Source: Rhizobiaceae bacterium (GTDB lineage Bacteria; Pseudomonadota; Alphaproteobacteria; Rhizobiales; Rhizobiaceae). From it: a stretch of 6,139 bases of DNA. Location: the NCBI GenBank assembly GCA_913776675.1, contig CAJYRE010000113.1, positions 1 through 6,139 on the forward strand. The letters run 5' to 3'. Below the pieces are notes generated by a model that was not told where the DNA came from, ran no database searches, and was given only the letters and a program-made list of their open reading frames with translations. Made by a program: the position numbers and the translations under genes. Shown here in pieces: positions 1-5,991 of the stretch. Position 1 is the stretch's first letter; each line of letters starts with the position of its first letter.

Positions 1-124
1 ACCCAAACCGCCGCAAAACAAGACCAGCGGCGACAACGAGCAAAGCGGCCAGCAAAACCGGGAGCCTTCCACGCCACAGTCCAGCGATTTTTTGCTTTGG
101 TGATTTCTTCGTCGTCACATCCAT
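1..124 (-). CDS. Membrane-anchored protein, N-terminal fragment (product unknown)
   Basis: The first 41 codons of a minus-strand gene lie here; the rest is beyond the left edge. From ATG the peptide begins MDVTTKKSPKQKIAGLW. It has a basic N-terminus (about residues 1-20), then one hydrophobic segment at about residues 21-37 (LPVLLAALLVVAAGLVL), then arginines. This fits a single-pass, type II-like anchor with the remainder outside the membrane, or an uncleaved signal. The start is uncertain. An AGGAG lies 12 nt before the ATG, which is rather far. The same frame stays open upstream to a TTG at 202, which has GAGAGG 6 nt before it, and then to a TGA. The longer form would add 26 residues including DIGSPSNLGQ. 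That faintly recalls the N-terminus of rhizobial divergent polysaccharide deacetylases (YibQ-like), but this is a guess. The gene is divergent from the DUF817 gene. Confidence 0.55.
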   Translation of the reverse strand, partial: MDVTTKKSPKQKIAGLWRGRLPVLLAALLVVAAGLVLRRFG

Positions 125-277
125 AAAACGTATAGGCTCCTGACCAAGGTTAGACGGCGATCCAATATCTGGCCATCCCTTGTCGCGTGAGATAGCATCC
201 AATGCGATCCTCTCAAACGGGCAACGCGCACCATCGCAGCATCAAAGAATCCACCCACTCGAACCCAAAGAAGCAGA

Positions 278-1159
278 ATGATACCTGGCGCTGATCAGAC
301 ACATACGACCCGCGATCCGCTGAATGGTCTTGGACGCATGTTCCAACACCATTTTCCCTCTCACCAGCTTGTTGGAATACGCCGTTTCATCGTGGAGTTT
401 CTCTGGTTCGGTTTAAAAGAAGCCCGCGCTTGCCTCTTCGTAGGCCTGTTCTTTCTGGCAATTTTCATCGTGCCTCATGCCGGCGCAATCGGCATCCCGA
501 GATACGACCTGCTGCTCATCATTGCCCTCACCATACAGCTCGGAATGATCTGCAGCGGCATGGAAACATGGGATGAGGCAAAAACTGTGGCCCTGTTTCA
601 CGCCGTTGGCTTCGCGCTCGAAGTGTTCAAGACATCCGGCAGCATCCAGTCGTGGTCCTACCCGGATTTTGCTTACACCAAGGTTCTTGGCGTGCCATTG
701 TTTGCGGGCTTCATGTATGCGGCCATTGGCTCTTACATCATTCAGGCCTGGCGTCTGCTGGATCTGCGCATACGCCACCATCCACCCTACTGGATGGCCA
801 CCGCCCTCGCTCTGGCGATTTACGGTAATTTTTTCACCAACCACTATTGGGGTGACTATCGTTGGTATATCGCCGCCTGCACGCTGGGTCTCTATGCCCG
901 AACCACCGTAATTTTCACACCCTATGACCGCCCACGAAAAATGCCGCTGCTGCTTTCTTTCATACTCATCGGCTTTTTTATCTGGCTTGCCGAGAACATT
1001 GGCACCCTGTTTGGCGTCTGGCGCTATCCAAATCAGGTTTTGGGTTGGAACATGGTGCATCTCGGAAAATGGAGCTCGTGGTCACTGCTGGTCATCATGT
1101 CCTTTGTCATCGTCGCTCAACTGAAACATATCAAAAGCAGGATCCACATCCCGGAATGA
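278..1159 (+). CDS. DUF817 family (YoaT-like) integral membrane protein
   Basis: This 293-residue polytopic membrane protein is assigned to DUF817 from recalled family motifs: a FGLKEARACLF segment (residues 44-54), EVFKTSGSIQSWSYPD (115-130), FFTNHYWGDYRWY (185-197) and ENIGTLFGVWRYPN (239-252). Family function is not established. About seven or eight hydrophobic segments are visible, near residues 50-66, 77-94, 103-115, 139-156, 172-187, 195-213, 222-240 and 265-281. The polar N-terminus is probably cytoplasmic. Motifs around E115 and E239 look like two copies of one element (E-x3-T, then W-x-Y-P). The start at 278 has only a weak purine-rich stretch upstream, and Met21 (338) is an alternative that still precedes all membrane segments. 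The gene is convergent with rplQ and divergent from the left-edge gene, so it looks monocistronic. It has no evident functional tie to the ribosomal operon. Confidence 0.85.
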   Translation: MIPGADQTHTTRDPLNGLGRMFQHHFPSHQLVGIRRFIVEFLWFGLKEARACLFVGLFFLAIFIVPHAGAIGIPRYDLLLIIALTIQLGMICSGMETWDEAKTVALFHAVGFALEVFKTSGSIQSWSYPDFAYTKVLGVPLFAGFMYAAIGSYIIQAWRLLDLRIRHHPPYWMATALALAIYGNFFTNHYWGDYRWYIAACTLGLYARTTVIFTPYDRPRKMPLLLSFILIGFFIWLAENIGTLFGVWRYPNQVLGWNMVHLGKWSSWSLLVIMSFVIVAQLKHIKSRIHIPE

Positions 1160-1189
1160 CAAAAGGCCGGATGGTTTCCCATCCGGCCT
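1160..1189 (-). terminator. Intrinsic terminator after rplQ
   Basis: Read on the minus strand, AGGCCGGATGG (1189-1179) pairs perfectly with CCATCCGGCCT (1174-1164) around a GAAA tetraloop, and is followed by TTTTG. An 11-bp GC-rich stem, a GNRA loop and a U-tract make a textbook rho-independent terminator 25 nt past the rplQ stop. It also begins 4 nt after the stop of the convergent plus-strand gene. On the plus strand the hairpin is followed by CATAAAAC, with no T-tract, so it should terminate mainly the ribosomal transcript. A smaller hairpin (arms 1194-1198 and 1203-1207, loop 1199-1202) followed on the minus strand by TTTTAT lies just before it and may help. Confidence 0.9.
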
Positions 1190-1214
1190 CATAAAACCCG
1201 CAGGTTTCTTTATA

Positions 1215-1640
1215 TTAAGCAGCTTCAGCAGCTTCTGCTTCAGCAGCAACGCGTGCCTTATCGGCTGCGCCCTTGGCATTTACATCGCGCTCTACGAATT
1301 CGATCACAGCCAGAGGAGCGTTATCGCCCTGACGGAAACCAGCCTTCATGATACGCAGGTAGCCGCCGTTGCGGGTGGCATAACGGGTTGCGATAGCGTC
1401 GAACAGCTTACGAACAGCGTCAACGTCGCGGATCTGCGCTACAGCCTGACGGCGTGCATGCAAATCACCACGCTTGCCGAGCGTGACGAGCTTTTCTACG
1501 ATCGGGCGAATTTCCTTCGCCTTCGGCAGAGTGGTTACGATCTGCTCATGGGTGATGAGCGAAGCAGCCATATTGGCAAACATTGCCTTACGATGGCTTG
1601 CGGTTCTATTCAGCTTGCGGCCGGCCTTCTGATGGCGCAT
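1215..1640 (-). CDS. rplQ: 50S ribosomal protein L17
   Basis: L17 is a large-subunit protein near the polypeptide exit tunnel. The 141-residue product shows the family signatures: [20 protein letters not shown] at the N-terminus, then [20 protein letters not shown] (27-46), and near residues 92-115 [18 protein letters not shown] followed by AVIEFV. It is longer than the E. coli protein (127 residues, from memory) because of an Ala/Glu-rich tail (EAEAAEAA), common in alphaproteobacteria and probably disordered. The start is fixed by the conserved MRH and by AAGGAG 7 nt upstream. It is the last gene of the operon, 133 nt after rpoA and directly before the intrinsic terminator. Confidence 0.98.
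   Translation of the reverse strand: MRHQKAGRKLNRTASHRKAMFANMAASLITHEQIVTTLPKAKEIRPIVEKLVTLGKRGDLHARRQAVAQIRDVDAVRKLFDAIATRYATRNGGYLRIMKAGFRQGDNAPLAVIEFVERDVNAKGAADKARVAAEAEAAEAA
1218..1247 (-). repeat. Short 9-nt tandem repeat in the rplQ tail
   Basis: On the plus strand AGCAGCTTC occurs twice in perfect tandem (1218-1226, 1227-1235), followed by TGCTTC and AGCAGC, a decayed continuation. It encodes the Ala/Glu-rich C-terminus of L17. The repeat keeps frame, so slippage would only change tail length. Confidence 0.7.
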
Positions 1641-1743
1641 TGCTATTCTCCTTTAGTGCAGGTGCTCACGTCTCGTGCCAACCCTGCCGTTTCCTGACAC
1701 ATACAGACACCCGGTTGTCCTTTGGCCTGCTGTTTGACTGGGA

Positions 1744-1765
1744 AAGGCAGAGTTAAACCTGCCTT
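1744..1765 (-). other. Stem-loop just after the rpoA stop
   Basis: AAGGCAG (1765-1759 on the minus strand) pairs over 7 bp with CTGCCTT (1750-1744) around an 8-nt loop. It begins 8 nt after the rpoA stop codon. Only TTTCCC follows (TTT including the last two stem bases), so it is a poor intrinsic terminator. A role in 3' end protection, RNA processing or partial attenuation before rplQ is possible, but is inference. Confidence 0.55.
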
Positions 1766-1773
1766 ATCTGTGA

Positions 1774-2784
1774 TTAATATTGGTCTTCGTAGCGCTTGGC
1801 GAGATCTTCAATGTTCTCTGGCGGCCAGGCAGGAACTTCCATGCCCAGATGCAGACCCATGGAAGCCAGGACTTCCTTGATCTCGTTCAGCGACTTGCGA
1901 CCAAAGTTCGGTGTACGCAGCATTTCTGCTTCGGTCTTCTGAATCAGATCGCCGATGTAAACGATGTTGTCGTTCTTCAAGCAGTTTGCCGAACGCACCG
2001 AAAGTTCAAGCTCATCAACCTTCTTCAGCAGGGCTGGGTTGAACGCCAGTTCAGTGACCGATTCTTCTTCAGTTTCACGCTGTGGCTCATCAAAGTTGAC
2101 GAAGACAGACAACTGATCCTGAAGAATACGAGCAGCAAAGGCTACAGCGTCTTCAACAGAAATAGAACCATCTGTTTCGACTGTCATGATCAGCTTGTCG
2201 TAATCGAGAACCTGACCTTCACGGGTGTTTTCAACCTTGTAGGACACTTTCTTGACTGGAGAATACAAGCTATCGACTGGAATAAGACCAATCGGAGCAT
2301 CTTCAGCCCGATTACGATCGGCAGGAACATAGCCCTTGCCGTTGTTGACCGTGAACTCCATCCGGATTTCAGCCCCTTCATCCAGCGTGCAGATCACGTG
2401 GTTGGGGTTGAGGATTTCGATGTCACCCACCGTCTGAATGTCGCCGGCAGTCACCACACCTGGGCCCTGCTTGCGAACAACCATACGCTTGGAATCATCA
2501 CCATCCATCTTGATGGCAATTTCCTTGATGTTCAAAACGATGTCAGTGACATCTTCCCGAACGCCAGGAATAGAAGAAAACTCATGCAGAACGCCGTCAA
2601 TCTGAACAGCCGTGACTGCAGCACCACGCAACGAAGACAACAGAACCCGCCGCAAGGCATTACCGAGGGTAAGACCAAAACCACGCTCAAGAGGCTCAGC
2701 AACCAGCGTCGCCTTCGTGCGACCGCTGGAGGTGAAATCCACCTTGTTAGGCTTGATCAATTCCTGCCAATTCTTCTGAATCAT
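1774..2784 (-). CDS. rpoA: DNA-directed RNA polymerase subunit alpha
   Basis: The alpha subunit dimerises to nucleate core RNA polymerase assembly and contacts upstream promoter DNA and activators. At 336 residues it is full length for alphaproteobacteria. The N-terminal assembly domain (about 1-235) contains [21 protein letters not shown] (31-51), with the R45/R46 pair in the dimer-interface helix. A linker rich in Glu (about 236-247) leads to the C-terminal domain (about 250-336). There, SVRSANCLK (262-270) places R264 and N267 at the positions of the E. coli DNA-binding R265 and N268. [21 protein letters not shown] (291-311) is the second conserved helix pair. The start [10 protein letters not shown] is the conserved alphaproteobacterial one, with GGAAGG a few nt upstream. 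It lies 98 nt after rpsK and 133 nt before rplQ. Confidence 0.99.
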   Translation of the reverse strand: MIQKNWQELIKPNKVDFTSSGRTKATLVAEPLERGFGLTLGNALRRVLLSSLRGAAVTAVQIDGVLHEFSSIPGVREDVTDIVLNIKEIAIKMDGDDSKRMVVRKQGPGVVTAGDIQTVGDIEILNPNHVICTLDEGAEIRMEFTVNNGKGYVPADRNRAEDAPIGLIPVDSLYSPVKKVSYKVENTREGQVLDYDKLIMTVETDGSISVEDAVAFAARILQDQLSVFVNFDEPQRETEEESVTELAFNPALLKKVDELELSVRSANCLKNDNIVYIGDLIQKTEAEMLRTPNFGRKSLNEIKEVLASMGLHLGMEVPAWPPENIEDLAKRYEDQY

Positions 2785-2801
2785 ATGTTTACCTTCCGTT
2801 C

Positions 2802-2826
2802 GTCATCACCATTCAATCGTGATGAC
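2802..2826 (-). other. Perfect 8-bp stem-loop in the rpoA leader
   Basis: GTCATCAC and GTGATGAC form a perfect 8-bp inverted repeat (arms 2802-2809 and 2819-2826) with a 9-nt loop. It ends about 17 nt upstream of the rpoA ATG, just 5' of the ribosome binding site. No U-tract follows on the minus strand. It could affect rpoA translation or transcript processing, or be a dyad bound by a protein. The sequence alone cannot decide. Confidence 0.5.
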
Positions 2827-2841
2827 CGAGCATGAGAAGAA

Positions 2842-2868
2842 CCGGACATGTATAAAACACATGCCCGG
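2842..2868 (-). other. 10-bp stem-loop after rpsK
   Basis: On the minus strand CCGGGCATGT (2868-2859) pairs with ACATGTCCGG (2851-2842) over 10 bp around a 7-nt loop. The one imperfect pair is G-U in the minus-strand RNA but A-C in the plus-strand RNA, which suggests that the operon mRNA is the structured strand. It starts about 14 nt after the rpsK stop. GGTTCTTC follows (its GG is the end of the stem), so there is no real U-tract. Confidence 0.6.
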
Positions 2869-2882
2869 CCGATTGAAAATGA

Positions 2883-3272
2883 TCAGACGCGGCGCTTCTT
2901 GCGAGGGCGGCAGCCGTTGTGCGGGATCGGGGTTACGTCACGGATCGACGTAATCATGAAACCAGCAGCCTGCAGCGCGCGCAGAGCAGATTCGCGACCA
3001 GAACCCGGGCCACAAACTTCTACTTCCAACGACTTCATGCCATGTTCTTGCGCCTTCTTGGCGCAGTCTTCAGCAGCGATCTGCGCCGCGAACGGCGTGG
3101 ACTTACGAGAACCCTTGAAGCCCTTGGCACCAGCCGAAGACCAGGCAATAGCATTGCCCTGTGCATCGGTAATGGTGATCATCGTGTTGTTGAAAGTCGA
3201 GTTTACGTGCGCAACGCCCGACGAAATATTTTTGCGTTCGCGGCGGCGAATGCGTGTGGCTTCCTTGGCCAT
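2883..3272 (-). CDS. rpsK: 30S ribosomal protein S11
   Basis: S11 sits on the small-subunit platform, helping shape the mRNA exit region with S7 and S18. The 129-residue protein is the usual length. It shows [22 protein letters not shown] (19-40), [21 protein letters not shown] (44-64), [15 protein letters not shown] (86-100) and the terminal [12 protein letters not shown] (118-129). The Asn119-Gly120 pair matches the site reported to form isoaspartate in E. coli S11. The ATG has AAGGA 7 nt upstream. It follows rpsM by 133 nt, an unusually roomy gap for this operon that is filled by two hairpins. Confidence 0.99.
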   Translation of the reverse strand: MAKEATRIRRRERKNISSGVAHVNSTFNNTMITITDAQGNAIAWSSAGAKGFKGSRKSTPFAAQIAAEDCAKKAQEHGMKSLEVEVCGPGSGRESALRALQAAGFMITSIRDVTPIPHNGCRPRKKRRV

Positions 3273-3324
3273 TTCATTATCCTTTCATTGATCTCTGCAC
3301 CGCCGTAACACCAGCGGCTCCACC

Positions 3325-3346
3325 GGGGCCGACCGAAGACGGCCCC
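3325..3346 (-). other. GC-rich stem-loop with UUCG loop before rpsK
   Basis: On the minus strand GGGGCCG (3346-3340) pairs with CGGCCCC (3331-3325). The 8-nt loop TCTTCGGT can close further as a U-U mismatch plus a C(UUCG)G tetraloop, a very stable RNA fold. GGTGGAGCC follows (its first GG lies just past the arm), with no U-tract, so it is not an intrinsic terminator. It is the second of two tandem hairpins between rpsM and rpsK. Confidence 0.6.
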
Positions 3347-3358
3347 TTTAACTGCAAC

Positions 3359-3384
3359 AAGGCCGGCACTGACGCGCCAGCCTT
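3359..3384 (-). other. 9-bp stem-loop after rpsM
   Basis: On the minus strand AAGGCTGGC (3384-3376) pairs with GCCGGCCTT (3367-3359) over 9 bp with one G-U pair and an 8-nt loop. It starts about 21 nt after the rpsM stop and only GTTGCAGTT follows, so termination would be weak. It is the first of two hairpins in this gap. Confidence 0.6.
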
Positions 3385-3405
3385 ACATTCGCCCGGAAGC
3401 GAAAA

Positions 3406-3774
3406 TTACTTCTTCTTACCAGCAATAGCCTTTGCAGGACCCTTACGCGTACGAGCATTCGTATGCGTACGCTGTCCGCGCACAGGCAGACCGCGACGAT
3501 GACGAAGACCACGGTAGCAACCCAGATCCATCAAACGCTTGATGTTCATTGCAGTTTCACGACGAAGATCACCTTCGACGCGATAATCGCGGTCAATGGT
3601 TTCGCGAATTGCAAGAACTTCAGCATCAGTGAGCTGATGGACGCGACGATCGGCAGCAATGCCGACCTTGTCCATGATTTCCTGCGCGAACTTTGGACCG
3701 ATCCCATGAATATAGGTCAGCGCAATAACAACGCGCTTTGCTGTTGGGATGTTGACGCCAGCGATACGTGCCAC
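3406..3774 (-). CDS. rpsM: 30S ribosomal protein S13
   Basis: S13 lies in the small-subunit head and forms intersubunit bridges while contacting the P-site tRNA through its C-terminal tail. The 122-residue product begins M(V)[18 protein letters not shown]. It carries the helix-two-turn-helix region [17 protein letters not shown] (23-39) and the signature [20 protein letters not shown] (94-113), and ends in a basic tail GKKK. The start chosen is GTG at 3774, because family members begin MARIAGV and AAGGAG lies 7 nt upstream. An in-frame ATG at 3810 would add 12 unrelated residues and swallow that ribosome binding site. It is the first gene after a 229-nt gap, matching the position where E. coli's alpha operon begins. 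Confidence 0.98.
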   Translation of the reverse strand: MARIAGVNIPTAKRVVIALTYIHGIGPKFAQEIMDKVGIAADRRVHQLTDAEVLAIRETIDRDYRVEGDLRRETAMNIKRLMDLGCYRGLRHRRGLPVRGQRTHTNARTRKGPAKAIAGKKK

Positions 3775-3781
3775 GCCTATT

Positions 3782-3787
3782 CTCCTT
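3782..3787 (-). promoter_or_regulatory. Ribosome binding site fixing the rpsM GTG start
   Basis: AAGGAG lies 7 nt upstream of GTG 3774 and decides that start over the upstream ATG at 3810. The surrounding 11 nt (AAGGAGAATAG, 3777-3787) are identical to those before rplQ (1643-1653). Confidence 0.85.
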
Positions 3788-3845
3788 GCGTTCCAGTTGC
3801 CATCCGGCAAGTGGTGTCTCGTTTGACAGCCAGCAAATGCGGCCG

Positions 3846-3874
3846 CCGATTTATTTGGGTTCTCAACAAGTCAA
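3846..3874 (-). promoter_or_regulatory. Weak candidate promoter before rpsM
   Basis: The adk-rpsM gap (3775-4003) is the longest between genes of the cluster. On the minus strand it holds TTGACT (3874-3869), a good -35-like hexamer, followed by an AT-rich stretch (AAATAAAT). No hexamer at 16-18 nt spacing resembles a -10 box well, so the assignment rests on the -35 match and on position: the E. coli alpha operon lies downstream of such a junction. An inverted repeat at 3908-3916/3933-3941 lies upstream. Apart from these and the rpsM ribosome binding site, I see nothing in the gap. Confidence 0.25.
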
Positions 3875-4003
3875 AAGGACCGACCCCGTCCCCCAAAAGT
3901 GGAAGAACGCGCCGACCCTTGAACTATCGCGAGTTGGCGCGCTGTTTAACGGAATCAGGGGCAAAAAGCAACCGTTCCGCAAAAGAAATTCACTCCGATC
4001 TGA

Positions 4004-4654
4004 TTAAAGACCGGAAAGAATATTATCAATCTCCGCTGTCACGCTGTCGATCTCGGCCATGCCATCAACAGAATGCAGCTTACCCTTTGCATAATAGTAC
4101 CCAATCAAAGGAGATGTCTCCTTATAATAGGCCTGCAAACGGGTTTTCACGGTATCCCGATTGTCATCAGGACGACGCTTAAAATGCGTAGAACCGCATT
4201 TATCACAGACACCGGCAACCTTTGGCTTGAGATTTTCATCATGGTAGCCGGTACCGCAATTGGCGCAGGTATAACGACCCGCGATTCGGTCTGCCAGAAT
4301 GTCATCCTCAACACGAATTTCTACCACAGCCGACAGATCTATACCTTTGGCTTCCAGCATTTTTTCGGTTGCGTCAGCCTGCACCAGCGTGCGGGGGAAC
4401 CCATCAAGGATAAAGCCATTCGCACAATCAGCCTGATCGATTCGCTCGGCAACGATAGCAATGACGATTTCATCGGACACCAGCTTGCCTGCATCCATCA
4501 CCGCCTTGGCACGCAAACCAACCTCGGTTTGCGCTGCCACAGCAGCCCGTAGCATGTCACCGGTCGATAATTGAGGAATACCGTATTTCTCGACGATGCG
4601 CTGTGCCTGAGTGCCTTTACCGGCACCAGGTGGCCCCAATAGAATTAACCTCAT
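4004..4654 (-). CDS. adk: Adenylate kinase
   Basis: Adenylate kinase catalyses ATP + AMP = 2 ADP in the cytoplasm. The 216 residues make a long-form enzyme. The P-loop GPPGAGKGT is at 7-15, the AMP-binding STGDMLR at 30-36 and DGFPRT at 84-89. The LID domain runs from about 122 to 160 with four cysteines (C130, C133, C150, C153) in two C-x2-C pairs that look competent for zinc. RRPDDN (160-165) and the following R172 complete the catalytic arginines. The ATG overlaps the secY stop (ATGA), which implies coupled translation, and AGGGG lies close upstream inside secY. An adk between secY and rpsM is common in bacteria, including rhizobia. The 229-nt gap downstream is its link to rpsM. Confidence 0.98.
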   Translation of the reverse strand: MRLILLGPPGAGKGTQAQRIVEKYGIPQLSTGDMLRAAVAAQTEVGLRAKAVMDAGKLVSDEIVIAIVAERIDQADCANGFILDGFPRTLVQADATEKMLEAKGIDLSAVVEIRVEDDILADRIAGRYTCANCGTGYHDENLKPKVAGVCDKCGSTHFKRRPDDNRDTVKTRLQAYYKETSPLIGYYYAKGKLHSVDGMAEIDSVTAEIDNILSGL

Positions 4655-5991
4655 CTTCCCCTCTTTCCTCCACGCAACTTTGATTTCTTGATCAGCCCTT
4701 CGTATTGCTGCGCAATCAAATGCCCTTGTATCTGTGCTACCGTATCAAGGGTCACGCTGACAACAATCAAAAGCGATGTACCACCAAGGGATAAGGGAAC
4801 CCCTGTCTGGGAAACCAAAATTTCGGGAAGAATACAGACGAACACAAGATAGATGGCACCAATCACAGTGATGCGCGTCAAAACATAATCAATATATTCT
4901 GCCGTGCGATCACCGGGGCGAATACCGGGAATAAACCCACCATGCTTCTTCAAATTATCGGCAGTGTCCTTCGGATTAAAGACAATCGCCGTGTAAAAGA
5001 ATGCAAAGAAGCCAATCAGCAACGCGTAGAGAACCATATAAGCGGGTTGGCCATGGCCAAGAGCGCTAATCACGGCCGTTGCCCATGCCGGGAGAGATGA
5101 CGTTCCGGTAAAGCCAGCGGCTGTCGCAGGCAACAACAACAAGGAGCTGGCAAAAATCGCGGGGATAACGCCAGAAGTATTCAGCTTGAGCGGCAGATGC
5201 GATGTATCGCCCTGGAACATCCGATTGCCAACCTGGCGCTTCGGATACTGGATCAACAGACGACGCTGTGCCCGCTCAAAAAATACGATCAGGGCAATCA
5301 CCAGAACGGCAACAATAATAACTGCAAGAATGGCAGCCGTTGACAAAGCACCTGTGCGGCCCAGTTCCAGAGTACCCGCCAGCGCAGTTGGCAAACCAGC
5401 CGCAATACCAGCAAAGATAATCAAAGAAATTCCATTGCCGATGCCGCGCGAGGTAATTTGCTCACCAAGCCACATCAGGAACATCGTGCCACCCAACAAG
5501 GTCACAACGGTGGAAACACGGAAGAAAATACCAGGATCGGTTACAAGACCCGCCCCATGCTCAAGCCCAACGGCAATACCATAGGCCTGCAAGGTTCCCA
5601 GCAGCACCGTTCCATAGCGTGTATATTGATTGATGATTTTACGCCCCTGCTCGCCCTCTTTCTTGAGGTTCTCCAGCGAAGGCACAACAGACGTCATCAA
5701 TTGAACAATAATGGATGCCGAAATGTATGGCATGATGCCGAGCGCAAAAATCGCCATGCGCTGAACGGCACCACCCGAAAACATATTGAAAAGACCCAGG
5801 ATACCACCGGCCTGACCTTTGAAGGCAGCGGCATAGGCCTCCGGGTTCAAACCCGGCAGCGGAATATGCGTCCCAAGACGATAGACAAGAAGGGCGGCCA
5901 ACGTGAACCAAATACGTTTTTTCAAATCCTCTGCTTTCGCAAAGGTGGAAAAGTTCAGGTTCGAGGCCAATTGTTCCGCTGCAGAAGCCAT
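4651..5991 (-). CDS. secY: Preprotein translocase subunit SecY
   Basis: SecY is the channel-forming subunit of the SecYEG translocon in the inner membrane, passing unfolded proteins driven by SecA or ribosomes. The 446-residue protein has about ten membrane helices. Visible landmarks are IPLPGLNP (43-50), a plug-like GILGLFNMFSGGAVQRM (63-79), GIMPYISASIIVQL (85-98), the cytoplasmic loop FFERAQRRLLIQYPKRQ (237-253) and PGIRPGDRTAEYIDYVLTR (355-373). In the last of these, R358 matches the functionally critical R357 of E. coli. It ends in a basic tail GGKRGR. I chose ATG 5991, with GGAG 6 nt upstream and the conserved MASAAEQ start. The adjacent TTG at 5994 would be only 3 nt from GGAG. It overlaps adk by 4 nt. 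Confidence 0.98.
   Translation of the reverse strand: MASAAEQLASNLNFSTFAKAEDLKKRIWFTLAALLVYRLGTHIPLPGLNPEAYAAAFKGQAGGILGLFNMFSGGAVQRMAIFALGIMPYISASIIVQLMTSVVPSLENLKKEGEQGRKIINQYTRYGTVLLGTLQAYGIAVGLEHGAGLVTDPGIFFRVSTVVTLLGGTMFLMWLGEQITSRGIGNGISLIIFAGIAAGLPTALAGTLELGRTGALSTAAILAVIIVAVLVIALIVFFERAQRRLLIQYPKRQVGNRMFQGDTSHLPLKLNTSGVIPAIFASSLLLLPATAAGFTGTSSLPAWATAVISALGHGQPAYMVLYALLIGFFAFFYTAIVFNPKDTADNLKKHGGFIPGIRPGDRTAEYIDYVLTRITVIGAIYLVFVCILPEILVSQTGVPLSLGGTSLLIVVSVTLDTVAQIQGHLIAQQYEGLIKKSKLRGGKRGR

Noticed and set aside
413..1060. Minus-strand open frame of 215 codons opposite the DUF817 gene
   Set aside because: The plus strand has clear membrane segments and family motifs. The antisense product looks like random sequence without domains.
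1780..2835. Plus-strand open frame of 351 codons opposite rpoA
   Set aside because: It mirrors rpoA almost exactly, has no recognisable protein features, and rpoA is certain on the other strand. It is an antisense shadow produced by codon bias.
3325..3384. Intrinsic terminators between rpsM and rpsK
   Set aside because: Both hairpins are stable, but neither is followed by a U-tract on the minus strand. Terminating here would cut off rpsK, rpoA and rplQ.
3775..3810. Extended S13 start at ATG 3810
   Set aside because: It adds 12 residues foreign to the family and places the AAGGAG inside the coding region. GTG 3774 restores the conserved MARIAGV start.
3463..4182. Plus-strand open frame of 239 codons across rpsM, the adk-rpsM gap and the adk 3' end
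   Set aside because: It overlaps two certain genes in antisense. Its product has no recognisable motif and no good ribosome binding site was evident.
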